A stretch of 40,244 nucleotides of DNA. It comes from Succinivibrionaceae bacterium UBA3769 (lineage in GTDB: Bacteria > Pseudomonadota > Gammaproteobacteria > Enterobacterales > Succinivibrionaceae). The DNA is taken from NCBI GenBank assembly GCA_002372325.1, contig DFFT01000176.1:1-40244 (forward strand), in the 5' to 3' direction. Under the pieces are notes generated by a model. That model made no database searches. It was not told where the DNA came from and was given only the letters and a program-made list of their open reading frames with translations. Shown here in pieces: positions 36,055 through 40,244 of the stretch; position 1 is the first letter of the stretch; each line of letters opens with the position of its first letter. A program made the position numbers and the translations under genes.

Positions 36055-36429
36055 TTATTCCTTCTTATCTCCGAAGGCATTATCGAGAGCGTCCTGGGTA
36101 GCCTTGAGGCCCTGATCCAGACTGTCCTTGGCCTGCTTCTTGGCGCTGTCAATCTGATCCTTCACATAATTGTGGGCATAGCTGTTAAGTCCGTCAGCGT
36201 TCCGGCCGCAGATATCGCGATCAATGCCGGAGCTGAAGGTCAGCATTCCCTTTACCTTCAGGAACTTTTCCACATCGTCCGCATCCTGAGGATTCTGCTT
36301 CCGAATTTCTGCGATGACCTCCTTGAGAGTGGATCTGTAGGTATCCTCGGAGGCGCAGTCAACCTTGGGCTGACATCCGGAGAGCAGGAACAGAAACGCT
36401 GTTCCGGCAACCACTGTTAATAACTTCAT
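36055..36429 (-). CDS. Small predicted lipoprotein
   Basis: This 124-residue protein has a lipoprotein signal ending in the lipobox LLSGC (Cys19), followed by Gln, which favours outer-membrane sorting. The mature part is helical and charged, has two further Cys residues (VDCASED, RDICGRN) that could form a disulfide, and ends in a Lys/Asp/Gln-rich tail. I do not recognise the family. GGAG lies upstream of the ATG. The gene lies right after the rplT terminator, so it may depend partly on readthrough or on its own unrecognised promoter. Confidence 0.75.
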   Translation of the reverse strand: MKLLTVVAGTAFLFLLSGCQPKVDCASEDTYRSTLKEVIAEIRKQNPQDADDVEKFLKVKGMLTFSSGIDRDICGRNADGLNSYAHNYVKDQIDSAKKQAKDSLDQGLKATQDALDNAFGDKKE

Positions 36430-36450
36430 TTTATCTTCTTCTCCATGAAT

Positions 36451-36479
36451 AAAAAAAGAAGGAGAACTAAAAGTCCTCC
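36451..36479 (-). terminator. Rho-independent terminator of the thrS-infC-rpmI-rplT operon
   Basis: On the minus strand GGAGGAC-TTTTA-GTTCTCC (7 pairs, one G-T) is followed by TTCTTTTTTT, about 38 nt after the rplT stop. Confidence 0.85.
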
Positions 36480-36516
36480 CCCTTTCTCAAACCTTATCAA
36501 AAACCCTCAGGCTTTA

Positions 36517-36873
36517 TTATGCCAAAGTGCTCTTTGCCTTCTCAACGAGCACAGCAAAGGTAGACTTGTCATATACTGCAATGTTAGCAAGGATCTTACG
36601 ATCGATTTCCACAGAAGCCTTCTTAAGACCGCAGATAAATCTGCTGTAAGAAAGACCGTTCTGACGAGCTGCAGCGTTGATACGCACAACCCACAGCTGA
36701 CGGAACTGACGCTTCTTCTGACGACGATCGCGATAAGCATACTGACCGGCCTTGGTAACAGCCTGCACTGCCGTACGGTAGCAACGAGAACGAGCACCGT
36801 AGTAACCCTTGGCAGCCTTTAAGATCTTCTTGTGACGCGCATGAGCGGTAACACCGCGTTTAACTCTTGCCAT
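36517..36873 (-). CDS. rplT: 50S ribosomal protein L20
   Basis: The 118 residues equal the E. coli L20 length. The basic N-terminal helix (ARVKRGVTAHARHKKILKAA) and the C-terminal globular part are typical. L20 is an early 23S rRNA assembly protein and, in E. coli, represses rpmI-rplT translation. It follows rpmI by 18 nt at the end of the translation operon. Confidence 0.97.
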   Translation of the reverse strand: MARVKRGVTAHARHKKILKAAKGYYGARSRCYRTAVQAVTKAGQYAYRDRRQKKRQFRQLWVVRINAAARQNGLSYSRFICGLKKASVEIDRKILANIAVYDKSTFAVLVEKAKSTLA

Positions 36874-36891
36874 TTTCGACTACTCCTTCCC

Positions 36892-37086
36892 TTATGCGTA
36901 CGGTAACAGATTTACAATATTGCGCAAATCAGACTTATGAACTGAAGACATTGCGCGTAAATGACGCTTACGCTTGGTGGACTTCTTAGTCAGAATATGG
37001 CGGTGGTTACAGTGTTTGCACTTGAAGCCGTTAGCGGTCTTCTTGAAACGCTTGTGCGCACCCTTATCGGTTTTAATCTTAGGCAT
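36892..37086 (-). CDS. rpmI: 50S ribosomal protein L35
   Basis: The 64-residue product reads MPKIKTDKGAHKRFKKTA and ends NLLPYA, as in bacterial L35. The start at 37086 is fixed by this N-terminus; an in-frame upstream start is spurious. It contains CKHCNHRH where E. coli has no cysteines, an arrangement that could bind zinc. It lies between infC and rplT, in the standard order. Confidence 0.96.
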   Translation of the reverse strand: MPKIKTDKGAHKRFKKTANGFKCKHCNHRHILTKKSTKRKRHLRAMSSVHKSDLRNIVNLLPYA

Positions 37087-37159
37087 TGTATAAAAACTCC
37101 GCATTGTTAATAACACACAACAGATTCGGTGATCCGAAGATACTTGCAAACCGTCTCTG

Positions 37160-37714
37160 TCACTTCTTCTTCGGCGCAAAAACCATCATCGCCTGCCGCC
37201 CTTCAAACTTTGAAGTGCTTTCGACTATCGCCAGTCCGCGATCTTCACAAAGTTCTTTTTCAATACGCTTCATGATGTCCAAGCCGATTTCCTGATGGGT
37301 CATCTCCCGGCCGCGGAATCTGACGGTGACTTTGGCTTTGTCGCCATCCTCAAGAAAGCGCACCAGGTTGCGTAGTTTTACCTGGTAATCGCCTTCATCA
37401 GTTCCAGGACGGAATTTTATTTCCTTGACCTGAACCTGCTTCTGTTTCTTCTTCTGCTCTTTCAGAGCCTTGCTTTTCTCGTAAAGATACTTGCCGTAGT
37501 TCATTATCTTGCATACGGGAGGAGTCGCGGTGGGGCTGATTTCCACCAGATCCGCACCTTCCTTTTCTGCAATTTCCCGGGCTGCGCTGGGACTCATTAC
37601 TCCCAGCTGACTGCCATCTGAACCGATAACACGGATCTCGCGACACCTGATCTCTTCGTTGATCCGAGTCTTGTTGGCAAACTGCTTGTTGCCGCTTTTC
37701 TTAACGTTATTAAT
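37160..37714 (-). CDS. infC: Translation initiation factor IF-3, AUU start
   Basis: IF-3 (184 residues) binds the 30S subunit and enforces correct start-codon and initiator tRNA choice. Core blocks are GADLVEISPTATPPVCKIMNYGK, KEQKKKQK, KEIKFRPGTDEGDY and RFRGREMTHQEIG. The first in-frame ATG (37597) would remove the conserved N-terminal domain (NKTRINEEIR...). Reading back leads to ATT at 37712-37714 with AAGGAG 7 nt upstream. E. coli infC uses AUU in the same way, which gives IF-3 autoregulation. The ATT overlaps the thrS stop codon (CATTAA), so the two are tightly coupled. Confidence 0.95.
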   Translation of the reverse strand: MNNVKKSGNKQFANKTRINEEIRCREIRVIGSDGSQLGVMSPSAAREIAEKEGADLVEISPTATPPVCKIMNYGKYLYEKSKALKEQKKKQKQVQVKEIKFRPGTDEGDYQVKLRNLVRFLEDGDKAKVTVRFRGREMTHQEIGLDIMKRIEKELCEDRGLAIVESTSKFEGRQAMMVFAPKKK

Positions 37715-39647
37715 GGTCTTTCTCCTTACGATTCTCCAAACCGCGCGAAATGATATCCTGTTTAATGAAAGAAATCAAGTCTTCAGTTGAAAAAGCTCCT
37801 AAATCTTTTCCGCTTCTGGTTCTCAGAGCCACCGTGCCGGATTCGACCTCCTTGGCTCCGCACACCACCATGAAAGGAACCCTCATCATGGTATGCTCCC
37901 GCACCTTGTAACCGATCTTCTCATTGCGGAGATCTGTCTTAACCCTGATGCCGGCTTCATCGAGAATGTCCGCAATCTTTCTGACGTAATCAGCCTGATC
38001 GTCGGTAATGCCCATGACCACGGCCTGCACCGGAGCCAGCCAGGAAGGGAAGGCGCCGGCATACTGCTCGGTGAGAATGCCGATAAATCTTTCCAGAGAG
38101 CCCAGAACGGCGCGGTGGATCATTATCGGGGTATGCTCCTTGCCGTCCTCGGCAATGTACTTGGCTCCCAGGCGATCCGGCAGGAAGAAGTCCAGCTGCA
38201 CGGTGCCGCACTGCCAGGCCCGGCCCAGACAGTCATGGAGGGTGAATTCGATCTTGGGGCCGTAGAAGGCGCCCTCTCCCGGCTGATAGTCAAATTCCAG
38301 ACCGTTCTGGCGGAGAGCCTCGGCCAGATCCTTCTCGGCCTGATCCCACATAGCATCATCGCCGATGCGCTTGTCGGGACGGGTGGACAGCTTGATGTCG
38401 ATCTTCTCGAAATTAAAGTTGGAGTAGATGTCATAAACCATCTTGATGCAGCCGCTGACCTCGGACATGATCTGATTTTCCGCGCAGAAAATATGAGCAT
38501 CGTCCTGCGTGAAGCCCCGCACCCGCATGAGGCCGTGAAGAGCTCCGGAGGGCTCGTTGCGGTGACAGCTGCCGAACTCGGCCATTCTGATGGGAAGATC
38601 CCGGTAGGAACGCAGCCGGCTGTTGAAAATCTGAATATGCCCCGGGCAGTTCATGGGCTTGATGGCGTATTCCCGGTTTTCTGATTTGGTGGTGAACATG
38701 TTCTCGGCATACTTGTCCCAGTGGCCGGAACGCACCCAGAGAGAACGATCCATCATTCTCGGGGTATTCACCTCAATGTACTTGTACTGATGCAGCTTTT
38801 CCCGCACGAAATTTTCCAGCACCCGGAAAATAGTCCAGCCGTCGTTGTGCCAGAATACCAGTCCCGGAGCCTCCTGCTGGAGGTGGAAGAGATCCTGCCG
38901 GGGGCCGATCTTGCGGTGGTCGCGCTTGGCAGCCTCCTCGAGACGCTGCAGATAAGCGGCGAGCTCCTTCTTGTCAGCCCAGGCAGTGCCGTAGATGCGC
39001 TGCAGCATCTTGTTATTGGAGTCGCCCCGCCAGTAGGCTCCGGCAATCTTGAGGATCTTGAAGTTTCTCAGGAAGCGGGAGTTGGGCACATGAGGGCCGC
39101 GGCACATGTCAATGTAGTTTTCATGATGATAAAGAGCCGGATGATCATCATGGGAAATGTTCTCTTCCAGGATCAGCTTTTTGTAGGGCTCGTTTCTTTC
39201 GTCAAACACCTCATGAGCTCTGTCCCAGGAAACCACCTCTTTAATGACGGGATAATTCTTCTCGGCGCACTCGTACATCTTCTTTTCCAGCGCGGCCAGA
39301 TCTTCCTCGGTAAGGCTGTGATCCAGATCCACGTCATAATAGAAGCCGTCCTCGATCACCGGGCCGATGGCCATCTTGGTTTCCGGCCAGAGAGTCTTGA
39401 TGGCCTGTCCCAGAAGATGGGCGCAGGAGTGTCTGATAATATCAATGCCTTCCTTGTCCTTGGGGGTGATAATGCTGAGGGAGCAGTCCTCGGAAATTAT
39501 CTCGCAGGCATCAACAGGTTTTCCGTTTACCTTTCCGGCAACACAGGCCTTGGCTAAACCAGCGCCAATGCTCTCTGCCACCTCGTAAACAGTAACGGGC
39601 TTATCAAAATTTCTAATGCTTCCGTCAGGAAGAGTAATTGCAGGCAT
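37710..39647 (-). CDS. thrS: Threonine-tRNA ligase
   Basis: This 645-residue class II synthetase has a TGS domain (1-62) and an editing domain with His73 and His77 (HSCAHLLGQ) plus DMCRGPH. The catalytic core has zinc ligands in MNCPGH, the DDAHIF region and MIHRAVLGSLERFIG. The anticodon-binding domain is C-terminal. It charges tRNA-Thr and removes mischarged Ser. The ATG has GAGGT 8 nt upstream, and the leader carries a tRNA-like operator, so autoregulation as in E. coli is expected. It is the first gene of the operon. Confidence 0.97.
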   Translation of the reverse strand: MPAITLPDGSIRNFDKPVTVYEVAESIGAGLAKACVAGKVNGKPVDACEIISEDCSLSIITPKDKEGIDIIRHSCAHLLGQAIKTLWPETKMAIGPVIEDGFYYDVDLDHSLTEEDLAALEKKMYECAEKNYPVIKEVVSWDRAHEVFDERNEPYKKLILEENISHDDHPALYHHENYIDMCRGPHVPNSRFLRNFKILKIAGAYWRGDSNNKMLQRIYGTAWADKKELAAYLQRLEEAAKRDHRKIGPRQDLFHLQQEAPGLVFWHNDGWTIFRVLENFVREKLHQYKYIEVNTPRMMDRSLWVRSGHWDKYAENMFTTKSENREYAIKPMNCPGHIQIFNSRLRSYRDLPIRMAEFGSCHRNEPSGALHGLMRVRGFTQDDAHIFCAENQIMSEVSGCIKMVYDIYSNFNFEKIDIKLSTRPDKRIGDDAMWDQAEKDLAEALRQNGLEFDYQPGEGAFYGPKIEFTLHDCLGRAWQCGTVQLDFFLPDRLGAKYIAEDGKEHTPIMIHRAVLGSLERFIGILTEQYAGAFPSWLAPVQAVVMGITDDQADYVRKIADILDEAGIRVKTDLRNEKIGYKVREHTMMRVPFMVVCGAKEVESGTVALRTRSGKDLGAFSTEDLISFIKQDIISRGLENRKEKDH

Positions 39648-39663
39648 TTATAACAACCTCGCG

Positions 39664-39694
39664 CATGCCGGTACAGACCAAATACCAGCGCATG
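39664..39694 (-). promoter_or_regulatory. thrS operator stem-loop mimicking the tRNA-Thr(GGU) anticodon arm
   Basis: In the transcript, CATG-(CG bulge)-CUGGUA-U pairs with G-UACCGG-CAUG and closes a 7-nt loop, UUGGUCU. The loop places U at the position equivalent to tRNA base 33 and GGU, a threonine anticodon, at positions 34-36. GGU lies 30-32 nt upstream of the AUG, and the stem ends 3 nt before GAGGUU, so ThrRS binding would block ribosome access. Confidence 0.7.
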
Positions 39695-39707
39695 CATCGT
39701 ACTAGAT

Positions 39708-39746
39708 AAAAAAAGGGAAACCTCCGGATTCGGAAGAGAGTCTCCC
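39708..39746 (-). promoter_or_regulatory. Second leader hairpin of thrS, followed by T7
   Basis: GGGAGACT pairs with GGTTTCCC (8 pairs including G-T), with an inner TCCG/CGGA stem, then seven Ts. It could be the upstream operator arm known in E. coli thrS, or an intrinsic terminator acting as an attenuator. No threonine-rich leader peptide was found. Confidence 0.55.
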
Positions 39747-39765
39747 GCCATTAAAACAACTGACA

Positions 39766-39794
39766 AATATAGTAGCGTCACGGGGCGGTGTCAA
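39766..39794 (-). promoter_or_regulatory. sigma70 promoter of the thrS operon
   Basis: The minus strand reads TTGACA (39789-39794), a 17-nt spacer, then TATATT (39766-39771). Transcription should start near 39759, giving a leader of about 112 nt with both hairpins. Confidence 0.88.
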
Positions 39795-40114
39795 GCCGAT
39801 TGATATCCGGCCGCCCCGCGGGAAGGGAATTTATGTTACTATTCACGTTACTATTCACAGCCGGTTCAAAAAGGTGAATTTCCGCATCAGCCGTTACACC
39901 GCCTAACTTAGCAGTCATTTCCCCATTTTTTTCGTTTTTCAGCCCTGGCCAGCAACATGGTTCTGCCTTCTGACAAAACCCGATCTCCCGAACCATCTTC
40001 AAGTACCCTTCAAGCCTTAAAAAATCTAACTTTTTTTGATTTTTTTCTTGCATTCTTTAATCCTTATGGTATAATTATACAACAAGGACTTTTTTTACCC
40101 AATCGGAGGGAAAT
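39795..40114. other. Intergenic region between the thrS promoter and the transposase gene
   Basis: It contains two perfect 12-bp tandem repeats (GTTACTATTCAC, 39835-39858), 41-64 bp upstream of the thrS -35 box, and a run of A/T tracts near 40019-40047. The left end of the insertion sequence should lie within this stretch, but no terminal inverted repeat can be fixed without the right end. A minus-strand open frame of 91 codons here has no recognisable similarity and is not accepted. Confidence 0.5.
40048..40075 (+). promoter_or_regulatory. Promoter of the transposase gene
   Basis: TTGCAT (40048-40053), a 16-nt spacer and a perfect TATAAT (40070-40075) lie about 40 nt before the transposase ATG. 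Confidence 0.65.
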
Positions 40115-40244
40115 ATGACTGGAAGCATATCCTATGCGAAACAGAAATCCGGGGTTGTTTACGCATACGAAAATCTGGCAACCTGGGACAAGGTGAACAA
40201 GAAGAAAATCTGCCGCCGTCGTCTTATCGGAAAGGTGGATCCGG
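40115..40244 (+). CDS. IS1634/IS4-like transposase, N-terminal fragment cut by the window edge
   Basis: Only the first 43 codons are visible. The sequence (SGVVYAYENLATWDKVNKKKICRRR, then LIGKVDP) matches the opening of IS1634/IS4-family DDE transposases, in which a YVYES..WDKEKK.. block is followed by IGKIDP. GGAGGG lies 4 nt before the ATG. Whether the gene is intact cannot be judged. The catalytic domain would lie outside the window. Confidence 0.6.
   Translation, partial: MTGSISYAKQKSGVVYAYENLATWDKVNKKKICRRRLIGKVDP

Noticed and set aside
39778..40053. 91-codon minus-strand open frame upstream of thrS
   Set aside because: It overlaps the thrS -35 box, contains the translated 12-bp tandem repeat and has no similarity or convincing start.
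1..40244. DGR reverse transcriptase, template repeat, CRISPR array, tRNA or rRNA genes
   Set aside because: Looked for because of the DUF6273 variable-like domain and the defence genes; none could be seen in this window.

Overview
The window looks like chromosomal DNA of a gammaproteobacterium. The evidence is a tamA-tamB pair, a contiguous carA-carB pair, the thrS-infC-rpmI-rplT translation operon with an AUU start on infC, and an enterobacterial-type glucokinase beside a HexR-like regulator. Most of the sequence is GC-rich, with many CCGG words and frequent CGG arginine codons. A gut- or rumen-type lineage such as Succinivibrionaceae or another Aeromonadales would fit, but that placement is inference, not something read directly.

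Layout. 0-6 kb (minus strand): tamA and tamB, encoding an outer-membrane/inner-membrane transport and assembly system, behind a clear sigma70 promoter. 6-10 kb (minus): a large Ser/Thr protein kinase whose C-terminus is a DUF6273/formylglycine-enzyme-like domain resembling the variable domains of diversity-generating retroelement targets, then a small zinc-ribbon membrane protein. 10-14.5 kb (minus): carA-carB with promoter, leader hairpin and terminator. 14.7-26.2 kb (minus): a five-gene signalling operon. In order of transcription it holds a large MscS/MscK-type channel, an amino-acid-permease/histidine-kinase/receiver fusion, a receiver-GGDEF-EAL protein, a stand-alone Hpt protein and a soluble PAS hybrid kinase with two receivers. 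26.3-29.4 kb (minus): an AT-rich mcrB-mcrC restriction cassette that differs in composition from its surroundings and is probably acquired. 29.5-34.5 kb: glk (minus), divergent from hexR (plus), with a long repeat-containing gap between them; a 741-residue protein of unknown function follows hexR. 34.6-36.4 kb (minus): two tandem relatives of the zinc-ribbon membrane protein (one broken by a frameshift and a stop) and a small lipoprotein. 36.5-39.8 kb (minus): thrS-infC-rpmI-rplT with a recognisable thrS operator. The right edge cuts through the start of an IS1634/IS4-like transposase gene on the plus strand.

How the genes work together. The 14.7-26.2 kb operon encodes every part of a phosphorelay: two hybrid kinases, an Hpt shuttle and a receiver-controlled c-di-GMP phosphodiesterase with a degenerate GGDEF site. 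One sensor is fused to a transporter, and the first gene is a mechanosensitive-type channel. This is the best candidate for an undescribed system here. Other notable signals are the DGR-like variable C-terminus of the kinase, a tRNA-Thr(GGU) anticodon-arm mimic in the thrS leader, and the zinc-ribbon membrane family with two intact copies and one decaying copy. No tRNA, rRNA, CRISPR array or reverse transcriptase gene was seen.
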